A program made the position numbers and the translations under genes. The notes under the pieces were generated by a model, which saw only the letters and a list, made by a program, of their open reading frames with translations, searched no databases and had not been told where the DNA came from. A stretch of DNA of 64,000 nucleotides, from assembly GCA_036674765.1 (NCBI GenBank), contig JARVKI010000098.1:62001-126000 (forward strand). Reading direction: 5' to 3'. Below are positions 34,676 to 46,749 of this stretch, in pieces. Numbering within the stretch: the stretch's first letter is position 1; every line of letters starts with the position of its first letter. This stretch comes from Seiridium cupressi. Lineage: Eukaryota; Ascomycota; Sordariomycetes; Amphisphaeriales; Sporocadaceae.

Positions 34676-37600
34676 TGAATCGCGACAGCAAATTCCAAGC
34701 ACCTGTCTTGTAGGCATCGGTTGACTACCGACTCTGGCAGCCCCAAGAGTATGATACAACTGTCGATGAGTTGAAAAGGCGGTTGTCGCGCCTGATCCAG
34801 GCTCATTCGATGAGTTCGAAATGTTCTTAGTAATTGGGCACACATACTTTCAGTCATTTTGCTTGGTTGCTGCAAGCGGATAAGGGCTGATAACGCCGTG
34901 GCTCGCATGTGAGGACTTCCAAATATATCGAATAGATGCTTCCCCTGGTGGTGGAGACCTGCATGATGGCGCTCCTGCATCACCATGTCTCGGTGTCTTG
35001 CATGAGCTTTGGGCATGACGCCATTCGCATAGATAAGAGCTCGAAAATTTCATATCGTAATTTGTTTGCGGTTGCCGGGATCTGGGTAGATAATTTCGTG
35101 AGATCGTGATCGTGGTCGGGCCACTGAGCCAGCTTGTAAATGCCGGGAAACTGTAAATATGTCCATTTCGACTCGGTCTGAGTTTTTGGCCGATCAGGGC
35201 ACTAGTTGAAGGTGAATTTGAGCGCGGCTGTTCCCGAAGGATGCCATGCGCAAGCTATGGGTACAGCTATATCTCAGCCTAATAAGACGCATGTCCGGTG
35301 GGAGCAGCTTGTGTGGTGATCTGTGAGTCAAGGGCCGATTCAGACAGCTTCATCCTGCACGTATGAGCATAGGGGATGATGAAGAGCTATCCCTGGTCTC
35401 GCCTGGCCAGTAAGTCGTGCTGGGGATTTCGGGCCGCGGCAGCTAGGTAATCTGAGACACTAGCGGTCTGTCGGTGGCCTGCATGGGTACGACGTGGTAT
35501 CGCATGGACGGGCTGGCATGCTTAACGCTCCGAAGTTGTACTGCATTATCTTGTGCTTTTTGACATGCGAGATAAGTGGGAGGCTGAACGCTTCTGCGCT
35601 GCTCCAGGAAAATGTTGACAGTCTCCTTATCTTGGGCTTTGCAACTTTCGGCCTGACACGAGCCTCCGTAATGACCCTTGATTTGCTCGGATGGTCGTCG
35701 GGCTTGCTGATAGACGCTGCAAAGGAAGAAGATCATAGTGACGTGGACCTCATTTCGGGAAAGCACGGAGCATATGGTTCCACGGACGAAGGCATACGGG
35801 CGACATGCGCCAGCATCCCAGGTAAGGGGGAACTTTCCAGGTCGAAGCCAACAAGGTCGGTAGCTAGCAGGCCTGCAGATGGTAGTGCCTGTCACCGCTT
35901 CATTCTCCTAGGATGGCCTGTCGAGCCGGTGTCGGTCCTGGCAGATAAGATTTGCGCCAGCACATGGCAATTCTGGAAAACTTTCCGTAACGGGGAAAAA
36001 TAGAAGAAAGATACAGCGGAATTGAAGAACAACGGAGAGAAGGAGAGAGGAAAAGATCACAATACGGATGCCCAGGATTGATCACCACTAACGGGAAATA
36101 GAGTGGTAACATGACGGCAAGTAGAGCAGCTACTGCATCGCATTGTGAATGTGCGAGTCCTAGGTTAGGCCACTTCATGGCAAGCTTCGTATGGTACTGG
36201 GTGATCCAATTTCGGTAGCACTGGATTTACCGACTTTCGCTTGCGAGGACCCAGCGTCTTACAGTGGCGCGTCACTACTAATTCTGGCTCTGCATGGACC
36301 CGCAGGAGTGCTAGCGCGTCGAGATATTAGCGGCTGCAATTAGCCTCTGCGAAGTCGATCTTCCTCGAGATTTCTGGACAGTCTGTTCTGGTGACAGTCC
36401 TCCTGACTGGCAGGTCCGAGTTTCTATGCCCTGATGGGGATCCGTCAAACACGCTATTGGTTCAGATGACTTGTCTGCGCTTCAACTCTATCGCGACTCA
36501 GTTCGGACTGCTGCAGAGCCTAGGTAAAACTTATCGAGAGCAGTCAGTCCGACTCAGAATGATCATTGTGATGAGAGGGATTGCAGAGAATGACTTCAGC
36601 TTCATGCGAGAGCGAATTCAAACGTCTACCGTCTTCATGATCTTCGAGTCGGTGGCGGCACAGTTGCAGGGTATCGTTCAATCGGTTATGCTTGTTAATC
36701 TTCTGATGAACAACGAGGAGAGACGACATGCGCCAGACTAGAGGTGCGGACGCAGCATTGACAGTCCGGAACCCGGGATCAACCCAGGCAGAGCGCCATT
36801 CTGGCTCTTTAGTCAAGGTTTCATGTTGGGAAGGCCTGCTCGCATTTGAGCATGATTCTCCACCGGGGACAGAGCTCACTCAGCAGTTCAGTTCAAGGCT
36901 GAGTTCGACTTCCGCCAGTACGAGTCGTTGACCGGTCACAGGGAAACATGCCTGCTAAATGACGAAGAGCCCTTGCAGTTCCTGTGAATCCACAAAGTGA
37001 GTTGTTGCGCTTGCACCTGCGAAACTACATAAAGTGTGCCCGTGTAATTCCCATTTGGTTCCGGAAGCCTGCTGTTGAGACATTGTACATGCACTATTCC
37101 ATGTGGCGACGACCGGGTACCTTGGTAATGATGTGCATCCACAATCCTTGCTTGCGTCTTCTGATGTAACACCAAGAACTGTCTGGAACAGGCCCGGAAA
37201 TACACAAGCCAGAAGTAGTAGTAAGCCTGGTACCGTAGTATGATGCTAGTCCACTAACATAGGGTCAAGCATGATTCTAGAACTACAAGGCAAAGGCGCT
37301 ACTCCCCAAGATATCGGTCGGACGGATGAGGTCTGTAGCTCATGTCCAAGCACGGAAATCACAGTCATAACGCGATGCGAAGTGTGTTTATAGAGAAAAG
37401 AGAAATCGCATCTGTACTAAATGCGATTCTTTAAATTAGATTATACTTTGTGATCGAAATGTCGCAATACTATTACTTCCCCATCTGCGTCGAGCTATTT
37501 TTTTTTAGCTGGTCCACTGATCGCTTTCGCCCCAGCGTCCGCATTGCTCCAGTGCCCCTCACTCCAGGTGCCAGCGGGACTCTGACCCGTGCCACTGCCC

Positions 37601-38011
37601 ACTAAAGTCAACGGTTCGACTACTGGAGACCGGGAAATTTTGCAATCACCATGTCCGAATTCTTATCTGCAGTCTTGCAGATGCAGCACAATTTATCTGT
37701 TGCTGTCCCTGCGTCCACCCTTCTCTGTTGCACATCCAGCAAACCTGCATTCTTTTCCCATGCTGATTCGGTGGCTTGCTTGATAACGGACGACAAAGAC
37801 TTCAGGCACATCATTCCCTTCCGACCCCTCAACTTAGATATTTTAAAAGTACTTGCACCCAACAACTTGCTCCACTTCGCCCAAGCACATATTAGAGAGA
37901 CTGCAACACCTGAAGCTCGCCTCACATCGGAGAGGTCATTACACTTTCCCACATTTCTAGCTTCAGGTTGTTGAAACGGCTGTCGTAAGATAGATACTCA
38001 TTTGCGAAGCA
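34676..38011. other. Long gene-poor stretch with a weak coding trace near 36.3-37.0 kb
   Basis: No intact gene. Two short pieces are protein-like: near 36350-36420 the plus strand reads EVDLPRDFWTVCSGDSPPDW, and near 36770-36985 another plus frame reads GINPGRAPFWLFSQGFMLG ... FKAEFDFRQYESLTGHRE with two stops between. They could be exons of one dead gene. A plus-strand open frame at 35494-36003 and its antisense partner are long but have no protein character I trust. Confidence 0.3.
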
Positions 38012-39724
38012 ATGGTCCTAACCAAGCAGAGATCGCCTCGAAACCCCGATGACTTCCCAACCCTTCAACTCTTCCTTCTAGGTGAGTATTCTCTTGCTGA
38101 TTGGTTCCGGCCAAACCAGTGCTGACTAGTTCTCCAGCCATCGTCCGTCTTGCAGAGCCGATTGCCCTGACGTCCATATTTCCCTATGCCTGGTCGCTGG
38201 TCAAGCGGTTCAAGATCGGCAACGAGCAAGATGCCTCGTTCTACGCCGGTCTGCTCATATCGGCCTTTGCCCTAGCTGAAGCGTCAATGGGCATGTACTG
38301 GGGCGGTCTTTCCGACCGCGTGGGTAGAAAGCCTGTCTTATTACTCGGGTGCGTTGGTACCATGTTCAGCTTGATATTGGTTGGCTTCGCCACCAACATC
38401 TGGGTGGCTCTCATCGGCCGGGCCGTCGGTGGTTTTCTGAATGGCAACATCGGCGTCATCCAGACTATGGTCAGCGAGCTCTGCACAAAGAAAGAGCATG
38501 AACGTAGGTCTTGAAATCTCCCGACCTTGGGAAACAATTCTGACGTTCTCAGCCCGCGCTTATGCGGTTATGCCATTCGTATGGTCGATCGGCACCATCA
38601 TTGGACCCAGTATCGGAGGCATCTTCGCAGAGCCTCACAAATCCTTTCCCGATACATTCCCCAAGGGCGGCTTCTTCGATGTGTTTCCTTACCTTCTGCC
38701 GAACCTCATTTGCGCGGCTCTGTTGCTCCTCAGCATCGGCCTAGGATACTTTCTACTTGAAGAGACGCATCCGGACATGGTACCCCGCGTCATGCTTCCC
38801 AATGACACCTACCTCTCCGCCGAAACGCCCCTGTTGGAGACGTCCGACGCCATGAAGCAGCCAGCTGTCGATATTCGCGCCGAGACATACGGCACTTTCA
38901 GGACCAGGAATAGTGCGGATCTTACCCGTGACATGCCGTGTCCAAAGCAACCCGGGAAAGGTGCCGAGGTCACCATCTTCACCAAAAGGATTGTCGCTCT
39001 CATTGTCGCACTCTCGATCTTCACGTACCATTCGATGACCTACGATCACCTGTTGCCTATTTTCTTCGAAGACGATAAGATGCCAATGAAGTCTCTTTCG
39101 GAAGCCGGGGTCTTCTCCTCGATCAACCCATTCTATTCTCCGGGTGGACTTGGATTGTCCATGCAATCAGTGGGCGTAATCATGGCCTTCAACGGACTCA
39201 TCGCCCTTTTCGTCCAGGCTGTTGTCTTCCCAATTGCGGCATCATTGATTGGGGTATTTCGACTGTTCATCTTGGTCACCGTCCTCCACCCGATCGCCTA
39301 CCTCGTCATGCCGATGCTACTCCACGTTCCAGAGCCTATGTTATACCCGGCCATCTACTTTTGCTTGACGATTCGAAACATCCTTTCAATCATTCTCTAT
39401 CCATTGCTGCTTATTCTTATCAAGGATGCAACGCCTTGTCCCACCGTACTCGGCAAAGTCAATGGTCTAGCGGCAAGTGCCGGAGCTGCATGCAGGATGA
39501 TTGCGCCTCCGGTTGCAGGCTATCTTTATATGCTGGGAAGCCGACAAGACTTTACCGCATTGGCTTGGTACGGCAGCGCAATCATTGCGGCGGTTGGAGC
39601 GATTCAATGTTTCGCGGTGAAGCGTGTGAAGAACGACGATGTGGCGGAGGAAATCGAGGATGATGCACGAAGGACATCAAACCATGTTGCAACCATCTTC
39701 GAGGTGCCCGAGGAGGAGAGATAA
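38012..39724 (+). CDS. Major facilitator superfamily transporter
   Basis: Exons 38012-38081, 38138-38503 and 38553-39724 give 535 residues. Introns begin GTGAGT and GTAGGT and both junctions restore expected sequence (FLL/AIVRLAEPIALTSIFPY and KKEHE/PRAYAVMPFVWSIG). Twelve hydrophobic segments can be counted. The MFS motif A lies in loop 2-3 as GGLSDRVGRKPVLL, and the motif-C-like VWSIGTIIGPSIGG lies in TM5. The central cytoplasmic loop (about residues 225-300) is hydrophilic and the C-terminal tail is acidic. The layout is that of proton-coupled antiporters or facilitators of the drug/zinc-induced-facilitator type. Substrate cannot be deduced. A short hydrophilic N-terminus is encoded by the first small exon. 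No neighbouring pathway genes suggest a specific cargo. Confidence 0.85.
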
Positions 39725-41346
39725 AACGACAATGAACCCGGGTTGTTTTGACTGCGACCACCCGCGACTTGCAGAAAAGGGTAGACGGATATGGCGCAAC
39801 AATGATAGATGCAGGGCAGCGCGCTAGGCAGAGTGGTGCAACCACCGTACGTTGGCGTTTTGCACGAAGATTTGATTGTTTTATACGGCGTTCTGCAGCA
39901 GCTTTGCTAGGTCTGGGAAAAGTTGATTTTGATTTGGCTGAAAGATACCCTCTATTGGTGTGCCGGTTCTTATAGAGGTTATTTTATTTACGGGAAATAC
40001 TAGAAAGGGCACATCCGTTCCATCCAGATGTATCGAGATGGCGCTTGGGTTTATAGAAGAGCTAGACTAGACGGAGAATCAAACGAACCAGGGCGAAATG
40101 GAGAGCTGGCCGCTTATTTCAGGTGCTGGAGGACACGATAAAGACAGCTTCCAAGCAGCACCACGCCAGCATCCGGAAGCGAAGAGAAGATGGCGTAAAC
40201 CATTCGGCAAGTGAATAAAATAACCAGACGTACCCAGTGACACAGTTAAGTTCCTTCGTGGATGGGAACTTTCAGTTCGGTGTGATATGTATTCTACGTT
40301 CAATCATCTGGCGTTATACACAGCAAGAAGATCGGTATCGTAAAACGATTGTAACTCGAAGTGGGTAATACCTGACACTTGACTTTGATATACGTTCCAG
40401 AGCTAAGTCGGTCAGTTTGAGCAGTCTTGTAGAGATTACTCATTACACAGGCAAGTTGATTGGCGCTCATCTAAACTCTGAACCTCGCTGACATCCGTTA
40501 GCTTCCGGGATCTCAAAACTGTATAAGGAGGCTAAGCAGCCTAGCTACTGAGTTGCGGTATACATGGGCATTGGCAGAGTGCCGGCTCGAGTGTCGAAGG
40601 TGCTGTTGAATATTTCATGAGGATTATGAACTCAACCGCGACCTCGGTTCTACCTATGCCTGGGGACTTTGCAATAAGACAACCCCAGTCATCTTATCTG
40701 TATTTGAGCTGGACCGATCTGGATCGATCTGGATCTGATTGAGATGAATAATGCGGATGACGCTCGGCCACTTTTCGAAAGCTCCCATTCGCGACGCAAG
40801 CACAACAGCAGCCTCTAGTATTTCACATTCGTTTCCTACCCACCAACCAAATTATCATTCCTTGACCGGTAAAAGCATCCAGCCTATTTGAAAGCCTGTA
40901 TCTCAGTCCTTATAGAGCATCATTGACGAAGTGACACCTTGTCTGTGTCTTGACCCCGCACTTCAGATTACTGCATCCGCATCTATGGGCACAGTCAGAA
41001 ATGGATCACGTGGAGGGGAATGGGGTTAACTAGCATGCCACGGTGGTGGGTTCATTCATTAACAAATACATTCGGGCACGTTAACCACAGAAAATATACG
41101 CTCTTCCTGGGATTGATGCACTCAGTCTTTTGCTTTCACGAGGCTTCAGGTTTCAGAGTGGCGTTGCTGCCTAAAGACAATCTTCAGCCGCACATATGTC
41201 CAACCGATGATTTGCGTCGCTCAACTCATTGACCGCAATCACGGTGGGATATCAAGAGCAGCGCGAAACTAAGACTGGCGTGAAGCTTCTGGTTCGGTTT
41301 GAGGCTATATGCTTGGAGACAGACAGATACAGCATAAAAAAACAAC
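39725..41346. other. Intergenic
   Basis: No gene recognised. A short imperfect direct repeat of GATCTGGATC occurs around 40712-40738 and is too small to interpret. Confidence 0.3.
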
Positions 41347-43105
41347 ATGAGAGAATTGACAGATGCAGACTTTGCTTCAAACCCACTTGGGGGACCAGCG
41401 TTCTTCGAGGCTGTGGTTGATGACCAGGTATGACCGACGCACTTTCCGTAAGAGAGGTTGGGCTGACATACAATCACCAGGGAGGACGAGAAACACGGCA
41501 TGGTCCAGTGGATTGGTCTGATGTCGAGGACTGGCTAAATCTCACCGTATGTGCAAGGAGTGAACAAGCCGCAGCCTACCTCTGACTCTGCATAGGGGGC
41601 CCAAGAATTCCCGGAGGTGTCTCAAACCCCGAGCCAGGGTCGGGTTTCACTTCGAATCCTGTGAGTTTTCCTTATCGTCTGTCTATGATAATACTAAACT
41701 AGGGAGTCACATACCGCTCGGAACGACTGCGGAAAGAATAAATATGAATAGAGACACCTGGACAAATGTGTCTTCACAATTCGAACTCCACAAATCAACG
41801 GCGGAGGTCTTCCTGGATAATAATGGTGCCTTTGGATTTTATTCTTACAGGGCGGCTGCCATCCCTCACGCTGTGGAGCGCATCAGTAAGGTCTCCTGGA
41901 ATGCAAGAATATTAGTTCACCACAGACTGATATCATCAAAGAACTCGTTATCAAGGTCGCTAACAAGATTACAATTGGATATGAAGCGCTTTCCGTGGTA
42001 TTCGACCTCTCTAACTTGACCATCCGAGCGGTAATGCATGGCGCAATGCCGGCACAATGGGATTCATTTATACGAATCTTAGATGACTGTCTTCATTTAT
42101 GCCGCCATCCTTTACTACTCCCTACGCTCATCTTCGTGACTCATAGGCGGAATATCGAGCGTTACAGAAAACACATTGACGCTGCAATCCACCAGCTGGA
42201 GCGAGACACCGGATTCGGCGTCGCTGGCTTTTTGATAACCGCTGAAGACCATATTCCCGCGCAACATGTTTTTAAACTTGATTCAGCTCTGATCAAGCTT
42301 CAATCACAACAGACGGAGCTGGCTATCCTCAGCAGTATCTCGCGATTCAGCGAGAAACTTGCAGACTTTTTACTAATTACCATCACCAAACTCGACCAAG
42401 CACTTCGAACCTCTGACCATGACTCGATCGTACATCTGGAAGACGAGATACTGCACATGCTCGAACTGCCGCACAACCAGGCACAACTTGCGCTGAGTCA
42501 AATACAGTCTCTCAAGGAGCGATTGCAAAGCCAAACCGATCTGGTACGTACCCACACCGTCCCGTCATTCCTACCTAACTGTCAAACTCTGTATAGATAT
42601 TCAATTTGATATCATCCGAAGAAAATAAAATCAGCCGATTAGTCGCTGAAGAAAGCGCCAAGGTTGCCGTCGCGAGTAGACGAGATAGCGTGGCAATGAA
42701 AACGGTGGCGGTCCTCACCATGATCTTCCTACCTGGCACGTTTGTAGCCGTGGGTCCTCCCCTGCGATACGAAAGTTCAGAACAAATGTTAAAAGATTCT
42801 AGGCTTTCCTGAGTATGCCACTGTTCGAATGGAATGTTGAGACGGGAGGATATCCGTCTTCCACATCGTTCCAGTGGATATACTGGGTTATCACACTACC
42901 CCTGACAATTGCATTGATGGTCGGTTGGCGTGTGTGGTGGAGAATGGAGGAAAGATCGTGGAGCTCCGAACTGGAAGAGGCAAAGCAGCAGAATCGGCAT
43001 AGGCTTTCGACGTCAACTCGCAGTGGGCAGGAACTGACACAAATGTCGTCAGATCAGACGTTTAGCAGTTTACGTGCCCGAAACTTAGTGGCCCGTGGGT
43101 TCTAG
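41347..43105 (+). CDS. Fungal CorA-like (Mg2+-transporter-fold) membrane protein, many introns
   Basis: The ATG at 41347 starts MRELTDADFASNPLGGPAFF. Exons 41347-41427, 41481-41546, 41596-41660 and 41707 to about 41890 join in frame and reach FLDNNGAFGFYSYR. From 41926 the frame continues (IIKELVIKVANKITIGYEAL) to 42543, then 42597-42749 and 42803-43105. The C-terminus has the CorA-type helix pair: SVAMKTVAVLTMIFLPGTFV/AAFLSMPLFEWN and YWVITLPLTIALMVGWRVWW. The GMN signature of true CorA channels is absent, as in the fungal CorA-like group whose ion selectivity is unproven. A long coiled-coil-like region (LERDTG to QSLKERLQSQTDL) precedes the helices. The junction between 41872 and 41926 is unresolved: the best donor (GTAAGG at 41886) is out of phase with the next exon. 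The gene may use a weaker donor (41873 or 41891) or carry a small lesion. Confidence 0.7.
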
Positions 43106-43457
43106 AAGAACGGTTTCTGCCCTGAATGCTCCATATTGACGAGTGTTCCCTGATACTAAGGAGAACCTTCAATGCCTTGAATACGCCCAAAACGTCCTAT
43201 AGCTTTAATGGGCTGTCAGACTTGGCGGCGAATGCGCTGTTGAGTCAAGCCGCCGTCTGCCCTTGGAGATGTGTATTCAGAGGCGAACCGTCAGAGATGG
43301 TTGCATAGCGACGGGGACAGATGAGTCTATAGTACGGGGCGTCTGATGCTGACACAAATTGGATAGCATTGTAGATGTGTTATTATGGGCCCGACAATAT
43401 CAACGTATAACAACAATTTGATACCAAGACGCCAAATTGGGTTGCTTCACTCATAAT
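43106..43457. other. Space between convergent CorA-like gene and tyrosinase pseudogene
   Basis: No coding signal recognised. Confidence 0.3.
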
Positions 43458-44340
43458 CTAATCATCGTCAGGATAAATATACTCGGAGCATACAGCCGCT
43501 CCGCCCACGTCCATAACGTCAATAACCGTGTCATTAGCCTTGGTGTTAGCTTAGCGTTGTAGAGAACATGGTTCAAGGTTGTAATATTGCCGCTATTATC
43601 ACTGAAGTAGTCCGCAAATGCGGTATTGAGCTCGGGAAGGTTGCTACCCTGAATATAGCTCTCTCGCGGTATATTGCGACCACCCGTATCCGTCAAGCGG
43701 CTGTCCAAGTCCTCTAATCACCATTTCCACCACTGGGCATCGAGCCAGGTGCTTATGCTTTTACCAACAATGGTTATGGTATAGTGTGCACTATGCTGTT
43801 ACGCACTGGTGTAGATAGAAGAGCTGATCTCCCGATGAAAACACGAAGTCGACCATTAGACCACTCACGCCTCCCTGAGCAGCATTATGCGGACTGCCAT
43901 GCTGAGCTATACTTGCTTATTGCCAGGCAGGTGTCCATATTACTCTGGCTCGCTTACTGTAGCTGGTTTCTATTGATGGAACGGGTGATGCAGTACACGG
44001 TGGGCTCCACGCCGAGGCGCTTGAGATGGAGAGTAGCGTTTGCAAACGGGCCCGTGGTAATACAATTCTCCCAGTGGCCACCGAAGGCAGTGTCTTTAAC
44101 TACATCGTCCTTAATAAGATCGTCCGGCGCTACAACGACCGTCTCGCCCCAGTATGGAATCGGCCTAGCATAGCTACACTCGTTACGGAGTAGGTTTACA
44201 TGAATGCGTACGTAGCAACGGTGCCATGGAAAGAATTGGCCTTACTTGATTCAGAATCGTGGAGACAGGTGTTAGTAAGTGCCTTGGAAATTAACTGCTT
44301 GAATACCACGGTATCGTAACTGGTGCACAGGGATTTCCAA
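43458..44340 (-). pseudogene. Decayed tyrosinase (type 3 copper enzyme)
   Basis: The minus strand reads through a fungal tyrosinase in order. From the left end of the protein: VNFQGTY, stop, HLSPRF, stop, then GQFFPWHRCYVRIHVNLLRN and ECSYARPIPYWGE (copper-A block). Next come FGGHWENCITTGPFANATLH, LKRLGVEPTVYCITRSINRN, a stop, and SQSNMDTCLAISKYSSAWQS. A frameshift precedes SPHNAAQGGVSGLMVDFVFS and SGDQLFYLHQC (copper-B block). WLDAQWWKW, a stop, LEDLDSRLTDTGGRNIPRES, a frameshift, and DVMDVGGAAVCSEYIYPDDD with the stop at 43458 complete it. At least three copper-ligand histidines are glutamine (GQF for GHF, AAQG for AxHG, LHQ for LHH). Tyrosinases oxidise phenols in melanin or secondary-metabolite synthesis. 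This copy is dead. Part of the N-terminus beyond 44340 is not recognisable. Confidence 0.85.
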
Positions 44341-44810
44341 GCCCAACAAATCCATCAGTTGATAGGCAGGCCCAGAAATGTCTAGCACCTTTCAATGCAC
44401 ATTGTGTCCCAAGCGTTACACTCGCGCACACAACCCACGGAGTCAAGCGATCTCAACATATTTAGAGTTATGTTCGAGTGACATAAGGCAAGTTAAGTAA
44501 CTAACTGTCAGTGATAATTCATTACCTACACCTACGAATGGTATGGTGACGATGCTTAGTAGAATGCCCGTCTTGTACAGTAATCATACGGCTTGATAAA
44601 ATATATGGCTGAATATATGGCCAAAAAGGGTCTACTTTAAACCAACATCTCAATAGGCAGGCGAGTTTTAGAGACGGAGACCTGAGTGATCGTCCACGTG
44701 GACATTTCCACACGCGATGGATGTATCGGAATGTACACATACTGCCGCTGTCGAAATGGTGTGACGTTGCCTGTCGTTGAGCACCACTCGACTCTGACCT
44801 TTGCTTTTTA
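44341..44810. other. No recognisable gene
   Basis: May include the unrecognisable N-terminal part of the tyrosinase remnant; nothing else stands out. Confidence 0.3.
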
Positions 44811-45014
44811 CTAGCGGCTTGAACGCTTGTCAATTCTCTGAATCAACTGCCTCAAGTCGGCCTCGTCCATGGCCCTAAGCCCCAAACGGTTGTTCCAGGC
44901 CAGATCTCGAAACTCAGTACCGCCGTATCCCTTTCCATACATCATCTGGAAAAAGTAGGACATGGTCTTCGTTCTTACACCTAGAAGGGCCACATTTCGA
45001 ATAGGTACCACCAT
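44811..45014 (-). pseudogene. NmrA/isoflavone-reductase-like remnant with the middle deleted
   Basis: A 67-codon minus-strand frame begins MVVPIRNVALLG, which matches the usual start of fungal NmrA-like reductases (xPIRNVALLGATGNLG). The expected glycine-rich NADPH loop and about 220 residues are missing. The frame goes straight to MYGKGYGGTEFRDLAWNNRL, GLRAMDEADLRQLIQRIDKR, which resembles the family's C-terminal helices. The join falls at CTAG/GTGTAAG, so the first part could also be a short exon with a broken gene body. Either way no active oxidoreductase can be made. The resemblance is by memory of family patterns and needs a profile search. Confidence 0.45.
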
Positions 45015-46181
45015 TTTCGTTGGATATCTAGGTTGGTTGAGTGGTTCGACCGACGCTCCAGGTTGGCCAAATGCTCTATTTAGGAGAGAACAAGCACCGG
45101 TGTGAAGCCTACCAATAAGGCTATGAATCGTAATACACGAGTGAGATTATTAGTCATCTCAATCCTTTTCGCGGCTCGGCGATATATTAAGCCGATAGAG
45201 TGTGCTATAAGCCAGCTTGCTTAGATGGTATATCTATCGGGAATCATATTTTTTCTGTACTTATAATATACATTGCAGCGATGACGAGCGTGTAATTTCG
45301 CTCCACAAAATCAACACACTTTTTCATCAGGGGGATTTCTAAGCAAGCCATAATTTGCAGTCATTTACGCGACTACACTCGTTATCGGACGTTCGAAGCA
45401 CTGGTGGGAGGATATTGGACCTAATAACTATCTGAAACCGTAACATCATTACCAACCTAATACGTCACTTTGGTACAACGGTCATCTACACCTCAACTAG
45501 CACCGTGTGCAGTCAGCTTCGATCTGCAGCCTGTTTCATACACAAAGCTTTGTGCTGTAGGTCTACAATCTATTGAGGTGTGATATGACCGATCGTACCA
45601 CCACACCCATCACAATTGCGGGGTTTTACGCGAGACGCGAAGATGAAGATGAGTTTACACTGTTTCCCTGTATGTCACATTGTTTTGCCCTGTCCAACTC
45701 TATGTTGTGAATGCGGCACTCGATTCGTATCGCTTCATTGTCCATCTTTTCGAGACTCGAGTGCCAAACTACATGTCGTCATCGGAACAGGCGGATCCTC
45801 GACGAATAACGCAAGTCCAAGATTAACCAATTGCAGTCCCTCATACGCCGTTACTTATCTATCAAGCTACCACAACTATACAGATCGCACGTGATCTGCA
45901 GCCCAAACTAGACCAAGCTGGCTCCGGCAGCCTTCGTTCGAATCGAGAGGCAGAGGGGACTGGCACGATGCCTCTTAGTATCTCGACCTCCTGGTGGCAA
46001 GGTCTGCTCTCATTGATGCGACCCAAATGATACTGAACCTCAACTTCATCGTTCACAATTTGGCCCCGATCAAGGATTCCGCGACTAAGCTGATGCTATA
46101 GTACTCTTTAAATGATCGTATCTAATTCTTAAGCTCACGCTCTTTTTTGTTTCTTTTTTTTCTTTCCAACCGCAGCCGCCT
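45015..46181. other. Gene-poor, partly AT-rich
   Basis: No gene recognised. A GTTCGAATC box near 45939 looks like the B-box of a tRNA promoter but no cloverleaf can be folded around it. Confidence 0.3.
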
Positions 46182-46424
46182 GGCCCAAAACCTAAAGCTT
46201 GCCTGCTTAGCCGAGTCTTGCATGATTGGCAAGACGACGACTGCGTTAGGATATTGCTGCACCTCTTCCCCGACATGGAAGCGCATGGTACCAAACTCTT
46301 CGGTATGCGAACCTATACGGCCGGATTCACCGGGAACAGCGCCGAATCACAAGAAGCAGCAGCTGCGTACACAGTATTTGCTGATGTGCACCCTGCTTGG
46401 AGGCGGCGAGGGGTGCTTGAGTGA
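46182..46424 (+). pseudogene. O-methyltransferase fragment
   Basis: The plus strand reads CLLSRVLHDWQDDDCVRILL, HLFPDMEAHGTKLF. This is the signature block of fungal SAM-dependent O-methyltransferases (RxVLHDWxDxxCxxIL...L.PAM.P.G), which includes the catalytic histidine of HDW. The upstream SAM-binding GxGxG region is absent; a long pyrimidine tract lies there instead. The frame then runs on without family resemblance to a stop at 46424. It is a fragment of about 35 recognisable codons. Such enzymes methylate hydroxyls of polyketides and related metabolites. Confidence 0.6.
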
Positions 46425-46749
46425 TTGGACGGCCTTATTCAAGAAGGCCAATTCTAGATTGAGTATCAGCACATTGAAACAGCCACTCAATTCCGTCTTT
46501 TCATTCATGGAGATAGTTCTAGGTCGAAGCTGCATCACATGTGGCTCAGAGAATGCTACGAGCTTCCATAATAACCAGCTTATCACTGGGCTGTGTCGCT
46601 TCCTTGATTATTACTCTGCAGTCACACTTGCCATGAATCGCTCCAATCCCATTCAAACACAGCCGGACACTCTTGTACATCTCGAGGTAGACATTGGTAC
46701 TCCAACAGCCGTGAGCAGCCCCGCGGACGGAGCAAACGTTGAGATTCCG

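Noticed and set aside
35443..36003. Long overlapping open frames on both strands
   Set aside because: Neither strand shows domain motifs, splice context or a convincing residue pattern; mutual antisense openness suggests chance.
40712..40738. Repeated GATCTGGATC
   Set aside because: Only two to three short imperfect units, with no larger repeat or binding-site context.
45930..45950. GTTCGAATC box resembling a tRNA B-box
   Set aside because: No matching T-stem, anticodon stem or acceptor stem can be formed around it on either strand.
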